Below, one piece after another: positions 25,601-40,600 of a stretch of 64,000 bases of DNA. Origin of the DNA: Phoronis australis (Eukaryota > Phoronida > Phoronidae); NCBI GenBank assembly GCA_002633005.1, contig NMRA01000314.1, forward strand, positions 406,898 through 470,897, given 5' to 3'. Every line of letters begins with the position of its first letter. The first letter of the stretch is position 1. Position numbers and translations under genes: made by a program. The notes beneath the pieces are model-generated. The model was given only the letters and a program-made list of their open reading frames with translations, made no database searches and was not told where the DNA came from.

Positions 25601-28600
25601 ACTCAAGGTAACGCATCTCAGTTAATTACACCCAGCCCTCGTTAACATTCAGCTGCTCATATCCTGGATTACTATGTATAAACTGTAAGGATTACTTTCT
25701 GGTCATAGACAGTGAGACCCCAAGACGTCTAATTACAGTCATGTATCACAGCCAGAGCTTGTGGCGTGTAACTCCCATGACATCAAAGACATCACCAACC
25801 ACTTCCCTTATGATAACAATTAGATCTCATAAAAATCATGTAGGGATGACAATGCCATATACAAATCAGGTAACCTAATCAAATACCGGAAATTCAATAA
25901 CCAAACATTTGCATTTTAAACTTACTAATAGCCAAGTCCATTTAGTACTTTTAGTTTGGTTTCTTTTATGTACTAAATGGAAGACAATTTAATAATTGCT
26001 GTTGGACTATTGACAAAGTAGGAGCTTGAGGATATCTCATATCACTGTTTGACACTTAGCACGCAGTTAGGGACATCTCTGTTCTTACTTAACACAGGGA
26101 CGGCCATCTCTGGTCTCCCGTAACACAGGGACGGCCATCTCTGGTCTCGCGTAACACAGGGACGGCCATCTCTGGTCTCGCGTAACACAGGGACGGCCAT
26201 CTCTGGTCTCGCGTAACACAGGGACGGCCGTCTCTGGTCTCGCGTAACACAGGGACGGCCATCTCTGGTCTCGCATAACACAGGGACGGCCATCTCTGGT
26301 CTCGCGTAACACAGGGACGGCCATCTCTGGTCTCACGTAACACAGGGACGGCCATTTTATGACAACAGAATTATCAGGAGCTCCACAGCAACCATAAGAT
26401 TCGAAATTGTCGCAGAAAATAATTTGCATGTTCAATGTCTTTCGAATGATTCTTGAGGGACAATACGACTGGCAATTTCACACATATACAGATTAAATTA
26501 CTCTTCGCAGCATCCACCCAAACAGATCAGGGAAAATCTTACCAAAGCATGATGGACAACTGAAATTTGATTTCCCAATTCTTAAAAGTAAAAACAGCAA
26601 CAAATTATTACTAAATGTTCAACTTCCGCATCATAGCCATCATCAGACAATATTTTGAAAAATAAAAACTGAAAAGGTCAACTTTCGCAGATATTTAGGT
26701 GAGATTTTTCCATGTGCAAGTTTTTTTTTTCTATTTATTACTAAGCAAGGTGAGCTCTTACCTGGGTAAGCTAGCCAGGTAGGCAATTAGTATGCGGATG
26801 TCATCATGACTCAGCTTCTCCAGGTGAGGTGAGGAAGGGAACACCAACAGAGGTCCTCCCCGACGGTCCCGTCCACCTACAGGTAAAAAGGTTAAGCTGC
26901 CACTGGAACTTGTGCCAAGTCAAAACATTATAGTTTCACAAATTGTTGTATATATATGTTTGTATAATTAGCACATATTTTCAAAGTGATGTATATATAT
27001 ATAGCTGTATCATCAACAAAAGTTTATAAATTGAAGTACATGTCTCCGTATCATCAACAAAGGTTTACAAGTTGGTGTACATATATATCTGTATCATCAA
27101 CAAAATTTTACAAACTGATGTACATATATACCTGTATCACCAACAAAAGTTTACTAAGTCATGCACTTATGCAAATTTATGTATAACTGTGACCAATAAA
27201 ATTGAACGACCATAAGAACCAGAGATAAAACAGTGAACATCACTCAAACAATCTGACAAGTGTTCATGACTTTGTTGTTCTCATGACAAACAGGTAGGTG
27301 TAACCACTGCACATGTCTAGAAACTGCTGAAAGACGTGTCATAAATAATTTCTAACAGCAACACATACCGTGGTATTGTAAAACAGGTGGTAATTTCCAA
27401 AACAATAAGGAACAATCACGGTCAATCGTTTGTATCGTTTCATATCTTGTTTACAGCACAAATAGGAAAGTAAACAATGTTGAGGATATGTTACCTGGTA
27501 GGTAGGCCACACGCTCCCTCAGCAGTGGAACTATGTTGGAAGCACATATTGCGTCGCGCTGTTTCTCTGAAATGATACATTGAAACGTATAACACACTGA
27601 GGGTACTTCTGTAGGACGGCATGCACTGATAATTCTATTCAGCATTCACACGCTATCCGATCACCTTTCCGATCCGCCGTCTGAAAGTTTTTCACGTCAT
27701 TCGAACACTCATCAGACGTTCAATCTGCGTTATTATTCTCTGTCCCCAAATCAAACGACAGATCTTCCTTCTTACCATGAGAAGGTTACATTCCAGAGAC
27801 ATAGCTTATGGTTTGGCTTTGTTTTACCATCGGTGATGGCTTGTGATTGGCCAGATTATTTGCAATTTCACATTTCATGAAATGACAGGCAGCCAATATG
27901 TTATATTTGAGAATGCTCTATAAGAGGCACACACGCCTTCTGATCCTGTTTTTCATACAAATTCCACACATGAAGCTGGTACTTAAGTGCTCGGCAAATA
28001 TCACAAGACACAGTTTTGCCATTTCCATTCAAAGATAAAAGTAACACCCCCTACCAATATGAAATTCCACCCAAAACATTCAACGTTTACAATATGTGAC
28101 TGACTTTAACTAATCACATTTACCTCGTTTTACAATTTGACAGATTATGTACAGTTCAGAAAGAAAGCTGACATCATCAACAGAGTTACCATGGGAACAG
28201 AAGCATTCTGGAAAACCTATGTAGCGCCATTTTTGGTTCATATTTTGGCATGGAACACCTTACTTTGATTTTTAATTACCATGACCAAGCACTCCTAATT
28301 ACCCACGGTAACACCTTGCGTAATTACAACCACCATTGTAAACGAAGTTCATCGATTCCTTCAGTAAAAAGATAAACAGTTGGAAACTTGAATTATGCTA
28401 ATTCAAAGTTTTTGAATTCAGCTTGACCTAATTACCACCGCATGGGGATGAAGATGTCATCGCCAACGTAGTTCTGCCATTGGGGGAAAGTTGACAGGAA
28501 CTTGAGTAGAGTCAAGATAACTCTAGCAATGCTTTGTTTTGACTGGATGATTTTGGTAGTTACTATGACTACTATACAAGGTTGTGTATACAACTATTGT

Positions 28601-31600
28601 TTACCATTCCGGGCTTGGATGTGACTCCAACATGTGAATTACTGTATTGATTATCAAAGTTTTACTGGATACTAGGTCTGAGTTAAACACCTTTGTCATT
28701 ATCAGCAAATTGATTGATCTCAATAGATGGCTAGTTACTCAAGTGAACACTCAACCATTCATTCTCACAGCCAACTCTAAAACAACTTGCACTAGCGCAA
28801 CTTAAACCCACTTTAAAGTGGAGCGTCCACGCACGCAAAAACGCATGCACGAACACACGCACACACGCACACACACACACACACACGTATCCGATAACTA
28901 ATGTAAGGCAGAAATTGTCGTTCTGTACGTAACATTATGAACACCTACTACGAGTACGGCACGCAAAAGCAAACTCGTCTGTATGTAACCGCAGGTGATA
29001 ATTATTACTTAAGGGTAAGCCTGTGTGTGGACAGCACTTATGGCACCATCCTCTGCTTCCTGTCAAAAAATAACTTTTGACTTAGGCCATCTATGATATG
29101 TGGACGAACTGACAGAGCCCTATTACCTCTCAATACCAGACTTAGTAAGTACGGTGGACAGGCCCATGAACACAAGTTGATTAAATAAATGTTACGATGA
29201 TGGAGACTACACTTGTTTGTAGATGAAGAGATCAGTCATATTTTTTGTGTTAGAAATGGAGGGTTTTTGAAGCATGCAATAAATTAAGATTTAATTAAGA
29301 GACAGAGGGGGGCAATTTTTCTAAAATAAAATATGCTTTTACCATTAACCGCATTTTGACAAACAAGGGGATGTTATGTTACACAAGAAAAATTTGCGAA
29401 ATTTCCCTTCTACCATGGTTCAGTGACTGCCTGGTGTCCATTACTACCAGATCATTACAATGTAATTGACTAGTGAGTACAAAATAATTAGGTAAATGTT
29501 TTGCAGACCCAACAAAGAACAATATGCATAGTTCTATAACCTAGACAGGGTGTACATGACACTGAACGGTGTAAGCTAATTCTACAGTTGCTACACTCTA
29601 ATGGGTACAAGTAATTAAAGTAAAAAATTAATGATCTAGACATTTCCCATAGCCCTTGAAACGAACTATCCACAGAAAAAAATAAGACAAATCCCTCCAG
29701 AGACAGCAGAGCTATGGCTCAGCAAACCAAAAAAAAATTAAAATGGCCACTGCAGCGCCATCTTGTGTCTGAAGTCAACCAAAAACAATAGGCTTCGAGC
29801 CATGTACAAAGCACACATTTCGTGGAAATTTCATGACTAATGGATATGAAATGCGACCTGTACCGTGCAGTAAACAAAATATTTGACAACAGAGTAACAT
29901 ATTGGAGAGATGTCATTTCCAGTAATAACCAGCACACCTCTTGATCAGAAATTGATTTACGTACCTCATGTTTACTACATGAAAACGACATGTTCCATAG
30001 CATTAGCTCTCACATCAGAAACTCAACGCGACAATGGTGTAACAATACCACCCTTGAAGAGCCTATCACACTATCAATTATAGTCAGGTACACATAATGA
30101 TGGACAGACATCGATCACTACCACATCCAGGCCATAACATAACCTCAGTCTGCAGAGAGTCGGCTTAACTTGTAAAACAGCCATTCTCCCCATGGTTTTG
30201 TCACTGGAAAAATCGAGGGCACTCAAGAAAGTTCAATACGGTTTGATGGTCCATCGTTCTTTCAAGCATCAAAATTTAGGCTATCGAGTCTGTAACACAA
30301 GTCTGTAACACACCTGAGAATGTACTGTCTTGTATATGTTATACTTTGGGCCTATGGCCATACGTATATATTTCTATAGAGGGATGGAGCACAGCACAAA
30401 TGTTTGGTGCCGATGCATACGATTTTGTATGAAATATTACAATTACTAAAGACTTCAGCAGTGCAATGGAAGACAGAACTGGGTTAAGACTGCATGAGGC
30501 ATAAATCACTTCCCTAGATCAATAATTCAAAGGCAGCGATGCGTGTAATCACATAATCAAAATAGGGTGATTCACAAATTCGTTGCTGGAACAAAGTCAC
30601 GATCTTGAGTAGCAACTGAATTTTAATCTCCCAAACACATTACCAATTCTTCAAACCACTATAGGAACAATCGTGACCACAGAAATGGTCAATTAAAAAA
30701 TAGACTATTTAGAAATATCCAAATGTTCAACCTATGTCACATTAAAGTTAATTTTCAGAAGAGTTTTATTTGATGACTGAATAGTAAGCTTGAATTTCGT
30801 AACTACCTACCTATTTTGTTCAAGAATGCACAGTAACGGTTACCAAGAGGCAAAGTTTTACAAACTTAGAATTCAGTGTTGAAAAGGTGATTTAGGCCAA
30901 ACAGTTAATTCACTTGACAAGGCTGGTTTACCTTAAATGTTATTAGTCTTTTTGGAAATAAATCTCATCATTTCTTATCTTGTTCCAGCTACATGAGCAA
31001 TGGTCAGCAGCAAACATCAAGTTTTGATTCTGAAACTCAGACACTAAGTCAACAGATTAATTGCTAAAACACTGGAAACATTATTTACAATACTTAAGGT
31101 TATCTCAAACCTTATTCACAAAAATTGGACATTTCTACGTATCACGTGTCGAGCAAAATACCAAATTTTCATTCTCAGGGGACTTCAAATACAAATATAT
31201 ACTGTGTAGTATGAAAAAAAAAGATTTAAAAGAACCACCTTGGAACCGCACAACCGCATGGATATTTGTTTACTACTTATCCGAGGTCAAAGGTTACAGG
31301 GCTGTCACTCAAACTGAATCACCCGCCAGATACAGAGCAGCTTTGTATGTACCATCAGTGCTTTCATTCACCCAGTCCCCATAATATTGAGTCAATGAGG
31401 TGTACATATGATACAACGGTGCTGGGGAAAACGAAGACAAAACGTAGTTTTGATCCTGAGCTGAGGTGGGTGTGCATCTACATGCATACGTCGCTGAGAA
31501 TGAATGCTACGAGTTGCATGACGCCTGTGTGGTCACAAACACAGCAAGTTGTGAGAAGAGATAGATCCTCACTCAAATTTCTTAATTCAATAAGTAATTT

Positions 31601-34600
31601 GACATTTCGCTGTTTCGATCTCATGCTAACGTTGTGCTTTAACCACCGACTTCATTTCTGTTATCCATTTCTTATTAGGTTTTGCATCAGTCTCCCGTCA
31701 CGTGATGTGTAGAACAATGAACTGATGACCTGCTTTTAAGCAGGTCAAACAACAGTAACAGTTGATCCCACCTCGTAGCTAGGGATGATACGTTTTAACG
31801 ACAACTAAGTTAATTACGCATTGCAAATTCAGCTGACACTGCAAGTGAATGTTGAAATAGCGAACATGGTTAAGGCATGTATAGGTTATATTGACCGAAA
31901 ACAAGTTTTTACCAAATAAATTAACCGTTCACTTTGAAATTTTCACTTGTCCCAATTTAATCGGCTTTTTCTCAAATCGACTTAATACGAGTTCTCAAAA
32001 GCAAGTTGGTGGATTGTTATAGATACGAAACGAAACGACCAATAAAAAATTCCTAACAGCATTTTTTAAGTGAAGTGGTGAAGTTTTCATTTAAAAAAGG
32101 TTTCATTAAAATTGACTGAGGGGTTATTTTGCAATGAATGTACCTTTATTAAAAAAATGAAATTTTGACTTGAAAAAGGTCTTAACGTAATAATAATAAT
32201 ATTGGTACATAAATACAAAACATATTTTTGTATTCCCTGAACTTTTTTCTTTCAGAAAATATATACTTTTACTACTAGTTGACGAAGCCCAGTTTTTTGA
32301 AAAAACAAGTTAGAATAGAGGCGACTAAATAAGGTATGAGATAACCTTAAGTTTCGTTTAGGCTTAAAGAGTTCTCGTTATGCGTTTTCTTAGTTTTTGA
32401 GGTTTCAGTTAGCTAATATGAAATAAATATCATAAAATCTAATTAAATAAAGCAATTTTGATGCCAACAAGTTGCGAATATTTTAATTTTGAAGAAAAAT
32501 TAGTTACTTCCAAGTTTCCTGCGAAATGATGTAATGGGTGGAAGACGTTTAGTCACTTGACAATCAGTTGCAATGGTGGAACACGTCAAATCAGAAGACG
32601 AGGACGATTTTGAGCGAGAACTGGACAATTATTATGCAGACAGAGAGGAGAGTGGATACGGGCATCACACTCAAGTACTTGAAGAGTTGGACAATGAATT
32701 CGATTTCCCACTAATCGAACTTTCATCGGCTTTGAGGCCATACGAACTCGACTCACTTGCACCAGGAACACTGCAGACATGTGAGCCACAAGTAAGTGAA
32801 CCAAGGGGTGGTCAATATTCACAAAATAGACACTTAATAATCACTGATGACAAACGCCACAGTAAACCTGGGTCATCCTATTTCCATGATGGAATGACCA
32901 CGGTCTAAACACAATGCATAAGTCTACGTGGCGTAGCACTCGATCTGGGCCGGGGTCGAGAGCCTGGCATCATTCGCCTAAGAGTTCAGGCAGTTTCTTC
33001 GTTATTTATAAAATTTGCAAATATACTTACAAGGTGGCAAGTCCTGCATCGTAACGCCGCTTTTGTGTTTGGTTGAAACACGATTCCTTGAAATGTGCTG
33101 ACATTCCACCCTCGTATGGTGCACAAACTGATGCCATTTCTGTGCAACTTTCACGTATTTAGGAAATTTGAACACAGATACGTTCTCAGTCTAGTTACTG
33201 TTACATCCTCCACAAACGCAACTTGTCATATCTAAAAAGGAAGCTCTCCGCGGACAATCCTCACAACTCTACTGGTAAAAACAACAACGACGGAAACAGT
33301 CTTCCACCCACTACGTACAACCTCGATAACAGAAAAATATTGTTTTTTTTTTAATTTTTGGCTTGTTTCTTAGCAACAGGTACATTAAAGGCTATTATTA
33401 TAACTCTAAGATGTATTAATAAAATTCCTTTTTGAGACATGGGGTCATGGTGGGAACTCTTTAAATCAATCAAAAATCCAAAAGATTTCCTTAAAAAATT
33501 CTCTAAACGAACTCTGTTTTGATAAGTTGATTTTTCTCAATTAATGATCTCCTGTTGACCCAGTTCAAGACAATTAACAGTTAAAGACTATGGTGTGGAC
33601 AGGCCTGATAGAAAACTTCCACAGCAAGGAAAATCCAATCTAAATAGATAATATTGATTGCTTAGGATTTAGACCTCCTCAAGCTCTGCTAATGGAAATT
33701 AGTGAGTGAATGTTACGACTACCCCCAGTAGGCATCTATGGTGCAGAATCCATTCAATAAAGTATACTGCTGCTATAATAGGTTGGTTTCCATAATTTCA
33801 TTATTATTAATGTCCAGTAGAGGTCTCTAGAGAGGTAGTCCCACACAACAAACCCACAAGAATCCTGCCAGAGTTCTGTTGTAGTTTGTATGACCTTTCA
33901 CTGGTTTACATTAGACTAAAAACAAATGTTATCTGCCAGTTCCCAAATACTCTGTATTGACTAGTTCAGTTATTGGGTTAACAGTACTCTCTATTATAAT
34001 GGGCACAACACATAAATTTCCTTGTTAATTATCATCTTGGAAAAATACAAGGGGTTTGGAAAACATAACTTGCGTAACATCACAACTCAAATAACAAGTT
34101 AATTAGAAGAGCAATGGCAAAGTATGAACAGTTTTGATCAAATTTGGAAGAATGTATCTCGGAAATGGCTAATAACATAAAACTTTCAAACACTACGCCT
34201 TGTACTTTCAGATACTATGCCTTATACACTATTCTCCAAAAAGCTGTTATGAATTGGTTTTAAAATGTTCCACTTATGTTATGTATGAGCGGCTATCAAC
34301 AATAAGACTTATACATGATTTTTATGAACAAAAATTGAAGTTGCAACTAGAATAAAAACAAAATAATAATTCAGAAAACTTTAACAGTGTTATTGAGATT
34401 TCATTTTGAACAGTTCCATTTTACAAAAAAATGGTCGTGTTATTGATCCTGTTGTTTTGCTACTAACGTAACTTTCTTTTTGCCAAATTTTCCCACAAAG
34501 CAAGGTCACGTAACCTAATTAGTGCCAGATAGGTAAAAAGTCAAATATAGAATTCTATGGAATGCCTTTCAGAAAATACATGCTTCTGCTGTGTTAAATT

Positions 34601-37600
34601 CTAGAAGATTGGTATCCAAATGTACAGACTTGACAATAAAAGGTCCCACATAACCTAAAGAAGCCAATGGAAGCTATGGGCCACAGTCAGAGCTGATACA
34701 GAATCCCCCTTATGTTTATGTAGGCTCCTTGGACAACACAGTGACAGCTGTACTGAAATGTCAAGTGCACAAGTGCAGCCCCTGAACCAAGAGATGTTGA
34801 CAGACAGAGACAGTGTGATGGGCTCCTGTCATATGGTGTGTGAAGGAGACAAGAATGTACAACCTATAAACCCAAGCAGTATTATTTACATCAAACTCTC
34901 ACCAATTTAGAATGCAAAAACAACAGCCCACTGAACTGAAAAGGAAAAATTCCTCGCGTTGGAACAGAACTAAAATGCAAGTTTCTCGCTTTTTCAGTAA
35001 AGATGTACAGTGCCTAATAGTTGCCTTACTATGGTCTCATGAGAAATACAGAATACATTTTTGAAAATGGTGCGGGTGTTCACCTCTGTTTATAAGTACT
35101 TGAAAAAAAATAATAAAAGGGAAATTTTTGGCAATTACTATTGTCCAAAATTTATGAGGTTTTACAGTAAAATTGTTTCTATAGGAACACTCACAATTAC
35201 TAGCCAGTGGTAGCTTCTGTTCAGCTTTGAATGTTGAAATTTGTTAAAAAGTTGAAGTTTGAACACTGCAGTCGCGCAAGTCAAGGTTTCCACAAGAAAC
35301 CAACTTTGTTGCTCTATGGCACCATTAGTTTACTTACAACCAACCACTCTACCAAATCTCAAAATCATTGACATCACTAAGAACAACCAACTTCTCACTT
35401 TTTGCACTTTCAAACACAACTCACAAAATCCCTTACTAGAAACAGACAGTGGTCAATTTCCTTACACGGTGACTGTGAAAGCATTATCAAAATACTTTAA
35501 ACGTTTTTTTCCAATATGACCCCAATTCATCCCACGTAATGATGACGAAGACAGGACAACCACATCATACTTTTGGAACTTGAGGAGAATCAAGTATTTG
35601 CAAATCAATGTCACTCATCTAACACAACCTTAGCCAAGGCAGTGTACGTCACCTCATACAATGGGTTCAGAAAGGCAGATTCAACCAAAGGCTAAAATAA
35701 AGTCAAAATTAACGCCTACATTATAAACAAGTCTGTTTTATTTCTCAGCTATTCACATTTACGCGGCCCATATTGTAGTCACATCTACACACTACGATAT
35801 TTAGTACGTGACTGTATGTGATTTTAGGATCACTCCCAATGCACGTCAGTTTTTGGATATGATTTGTAATTTTTTAGCTAAAAAATCGTGTCAGAAAACC
35901 TGTCCGATTCAAAGTTGTTCAGAAATTATATATTAACTAAAACTGAAAATTGGATAGAGCTTTAAGGGTATGTAGAACCCAAGAATAGTCATTAAATTCG
36001 GCTAACTTTAGAACACCATGCCTCACAAATGGCCGAGACGAAACATGATATTTTCATTGTGTAACTTTTGTGACTTAAGTAGGAACTTTTTGTGAGAATA
36101 ACCACATAATTCCCAGGCACAATCGTGGGAAGTTGGTATCTGATTTAGAGAACCAGTTTCATACACTAAATAACGGGCCCGTTATTCAGTAATTGCTTGG
36201 TTCTCTAAGTCAGGGACCGCTATATCCGACCAGTGCCGGAAGTTGAACGCACGATGAACACAAAGTAACTGAAAAATAGGGTGATAAAATTCCACTACCA
36301 AATGTCACTGTAGATGGCGCTGAACACTTCCCTACACATTCTCTGGTGCCATTGTTGTGACACTCCGTGCTTTATGTAGTGGAACAGCTCATTTCGACAT
36401 ATCACATCAGTATCAGAAAATGGGTACTCCACTGATTTTGGATTACTCTAGCAGAATGGACTTCACGCTGTGGAATCAAATTAATGAACATCAAATAAAC
36501 TACCAATCACGACAGGTCTTGACAGAATGTGCGTGAAGATACCTACCCATTTCACAGTGATGTTCTCACTATCCACAAATCATCATAGTAACACAACCAG
36601 TCCATCCAACTCACTGTCATAGAAAGACAATGGCACTCTCACTGACCTCAGCTGACCCAGATATTACAGAATCAACAAAATAGCCTGGCCATTAGTCCAT
36701 GCCACAACAATCCAAGATATGCCTGCCAGACACATCTAGACAAACATACATGTTGTGTGTCTTTATGTAGTCAGATGTCATACACCAACACAGACTACCC
36801 AGTTCCTGCTGTGTGCTCAGGAGAGACCAATGTACTTGAGTAATCCCTCAAACAAGACTCCAACAACACGACTCCCAAGCCTCAAAACAGTCCCCACTCG
36901 CTATGTATAAGACTGTCCATGTACAGTCAGCTATGTGAGTCTGATCATTCAACACTGACTTGGACACAGACTAATTTCTTCACCCCGCCACTTAAACACA
37001 CAGACATTTACATTCCGTCTCTAATTTAAGTGCAGCAATGCAGACTTCCACTGGCATTAGACAAACACATGGTGGCTAGGGTACACAGTCTCAACACAAC
37101 TGTATATCAGTCTTCTGTCTCACCAATACACAACTAGGCTCATGGTACCATATCGCCACCATCCCCACCACAGTCACCTCACTCCAGCAATGTCTTACAG
37201 CCAGACCAACTGTCACCATCCACTTGTCTTTGGTACACTGTGACCAGAGTCCCCCAATTTCAAACCAGGCAATCCTGCTCCAAACAGTAGCAGATCCATA
37301 AGGAAATTGCCTGCCACAAATCTGACACTGTTGATCTCTGCCAAGTCCCAGTCCACAGCTGATTCAGTCTTCACTGGTCTTCACAGAACACCATCAACAG
37401 TGGTGAATCCTAAATGCAATCAACGTTCAACTAGGGAAGGCTGAATCTATTAGCCTGATGACTGACTACTGGTCTCTTTTAATGAAATAACCAGGCCATC
37501 AAACTAGGAAATGAAAACAAGACAATCTAAATGGTTTAGTTCAGCTGAACTCTGAAGGAGTAAACAACTGTACATGACAAAAGCTTGAGACTGAAAGATT

Positions 37601-40600
37601 TATGCTGCTAAGCTGTCAATCCCTGTCATGATGAACTCAATCAATACAAATAGCCACAGAAGATGTAGGTAAAGTAACATGTTTCAGCCAAAGTAGAGTA
37701 AACAAGCGGTCCACAGGTGCAGACTGGCGGCAGCACACTAGGCAGAGAGGTGGGCTGCTGTGGCGATCACCATGGCAACAAACAAGTGAAGGGAACCAAG
37801 GAGAACCTTTTGTAGATGGACTGTGAAGAACACAACAGAGATAAAAAATACTACAGGGAAATCAAGCAGCTTGTTTAGATGTGTATGAAGCATGAAGTGG
37901 ATGTGTCTGTCACAACTATTGAGCGATGAGCTAAGTTTCCANNNNNNNNNNNNNNNNNNNNNNNNNNNNNNNNNNNNNNNNNNNNNNNNNNNNNNNNNNN
38001 NNNNNNNNNNNNNNNNNNNNNNNNNNNNNNNNNNNNNNNNNNNNNNNNNNNNNNNNNNNNNNNNNNNNNNNNNNNNNNNNNNNNNNNNNNNNNNNCCCCC
38101 CCCCCCCCAACCCATTTTTCAGACTGGCTACACTTTCCAGAAACCCTATGCATGTCCCCTGAAATGACGTTTAACCACATAGTCAGTTTATTTTTGTTGT
38201 CAAGATTACATCCCCATCAAACCTTAAGACCTGAAATCGCAGACCACCCCTTCCAGCTTAAAAAATGTTCCGCCGCCAATGCTATGCAATTAATGATTTT
38301 TCAAGAGCCAAGAACGAGCAGTAACTGCAAAACACAAAAAAATATAAACTGCTTTTTAAAATCTTAATTGCTGCACATGGCAAAAGTTCCAGTCCACTGA
38401 GAAAAACCAAAAGGGGAATACAGGGTAATGGTTGTGTCTCCCTAAGGTGGTTCTCGGAACACTAAAAAAAAACGTCGGGAAAAAACAAGTGGGAATTGTC
38501 TTAAGCCTTGAAGAATCTAAGTTAGAGCTCTGACAATGGGTGTTGTATTCGAAGCACCGTTTCCGCTAATCACCCCGTCCTTTAATCATCCAATGTCATG
38601 AACATGTGACAGTAACTCCCTGGTACATATATATAGTATGTAATGTGATATTTGATATTCAAAGCAATGACAATTGACTGGTACTGCTAGCGTAATAGCT
38701 AGGAGAGTACTCGTTTCTCAGGTCACACAATAGCCTTGGGGAACTGTGTGTATTGAACAAAGGGTTTGCTTATTATATCATCTCAGAACATAGTAATTGT
38801 GTGTGTGAATCACTGTTAAGAGGCTGTAAAAACAAAGACTTGGTTAGCAATCACCACAGAATAACTATTAAAAGGTCTTAAGGAGGACATTGCAGACACC
38901 AGTATGAACTTAAAACCATGTGTCGAGAGACCAACAGAAAATTTTAATACATTTATTTCATCAAAGTCCTCATTTTGTGGAAAGAGCAAACATTTGATTT
39001 ATGAACCTATAGCCACAAGAACCAACATCCAAGCACAACACAATGGCCATGTAACTGTTGTGAATTATGACTGAACTATTTCTGCAAGTAATATATTACT
39101 TTGTGACCAAAGAAAGGAAGAAAAAACAACAAAAATGAAAATACACAAAAGTGTAAAATCAAAACCTTCATTTTGATTTCACAGTTGTTGGAAAGTTACC
39201 TCTTTTTCTCAAAACACGGTAACCTAGGCCAAATTTTGCACGCATTCACTTGACTTCAAAGTTGTACGGTAGTTGTCAATGGTGCTGACAGATGTCACTA
39301 CTCCTGACAGGTGTGGAAATGTACCTCTATTCATCAGCTCTCTAACAACTCCACCTTGTATTTACCCATCATTGATCTCAACAGCTGACTGACACTTGAA
39401 TAGGTAACTAACCATTGTGTATTGACATACCTTGGCAAGGCTGAAGAACACAAGATTTGTTAATTACAACTGAGCAAATAACGCAGAAAAAGAAACAAAA
39501 TGCTCGAGTAATCAGCTCAAAGAACGTACTTACTACTTACAGTTGAGGTATTTTATCATTGGAGCAGACAATGTTTCAGCCATATTAAACCAAACACATA
39601 GAAGAAATATTTCAATGCATGAGAAAAGAAAAGGGTCTTCCAAACCATTGTTAGATAATTTCGAAATGTCACTATGGTGACAATGGCAAAGCCACGAAAA
39701 GATTAAAATAAAATGCTGAATTTTGGTACTTAAAAGTTGTTTTAGTGAAGATCCCATAACACCGTCTAATATTTACTAAATAGGAGGTTAAACACAAAAT
39801 CCCAGCATAGAAACCAAAGCATTTTGCCACCTCTAGGCCAAACACAAGAGTGGCCAGTTGAGGACAGCAAACGATGCTCCTCACAATGAGTAAGCATGCA
39901 TCAAACAAGATTGACACAAGATGGCAGCACACTACAGTATAAGACCAACTGTTCCCATTCAGTACACTGTGTTGTGCATTGATACTGATAATTTGTTTCA
40001 AGTACCTTGTCCAGGTTTTTGTCATAATTACAAAAAAGTATGAATTTATGAATCATACCTAACATGTGCGTTAAAAATATCATGGGAAAAACTGAAGGTG
40101 CAATAGACCCCTGCTTTCCCTTGGCTAATTATATATCCTTTGCACTTAACCCAAGTCTTCATGAAGGAGTATTCAAGGGACCATTTACAGAATATTTTAC
40201 CCATTCACAAAATAGGATTAACTATGTATACTGGATCATGGTTTTCAGCATTTTGTTGCAAGTTCAAACAATTTTTAAGCAAGAGTAAACATTGCGTGAC
40301 ACAGTTTCTGGCAGAATGAATTACTATCAACACCATTAAAGTCATGCAGTTTCTATTGAAATTTGAACCATTAGGGAGGCTGGTGCGATCAATACCAAGC
40401 CATTGTCTCTCTGTGGTTCCTGGGTCTCAGGGGTGACTGACAGTGGCCTTCAATACAAGCTTGATTGTTGCCAGTCAATATTTTATCACCAACAACCAGA
40501 AGAGATGTCATTCACAATCACAGTAACAACAATCCGAGAAGAGCTAACAATGAGTAAGACTCTCTTAAACACATAATCATACCTATTTAGAAGTGTGGAC

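Noticed and set aside
26042-26435. Overlapping repetitive proteins of about 83-116 codons
   Set aside because: All are frames of a 31 bp minisatellite without stops.
33020-33090. Possible alternative TRIO first exon on the minus strand (ATG CAG GAC followed by a GTAAGTA donor)
   Set aside because: Its single leftover base would create TAG at the junction with exon 2, so it cannot be a coding first exon for TRIO.
37738-38180. Frames crossing the assembly gap
   Set aside because: Most of their length is unknown bases.
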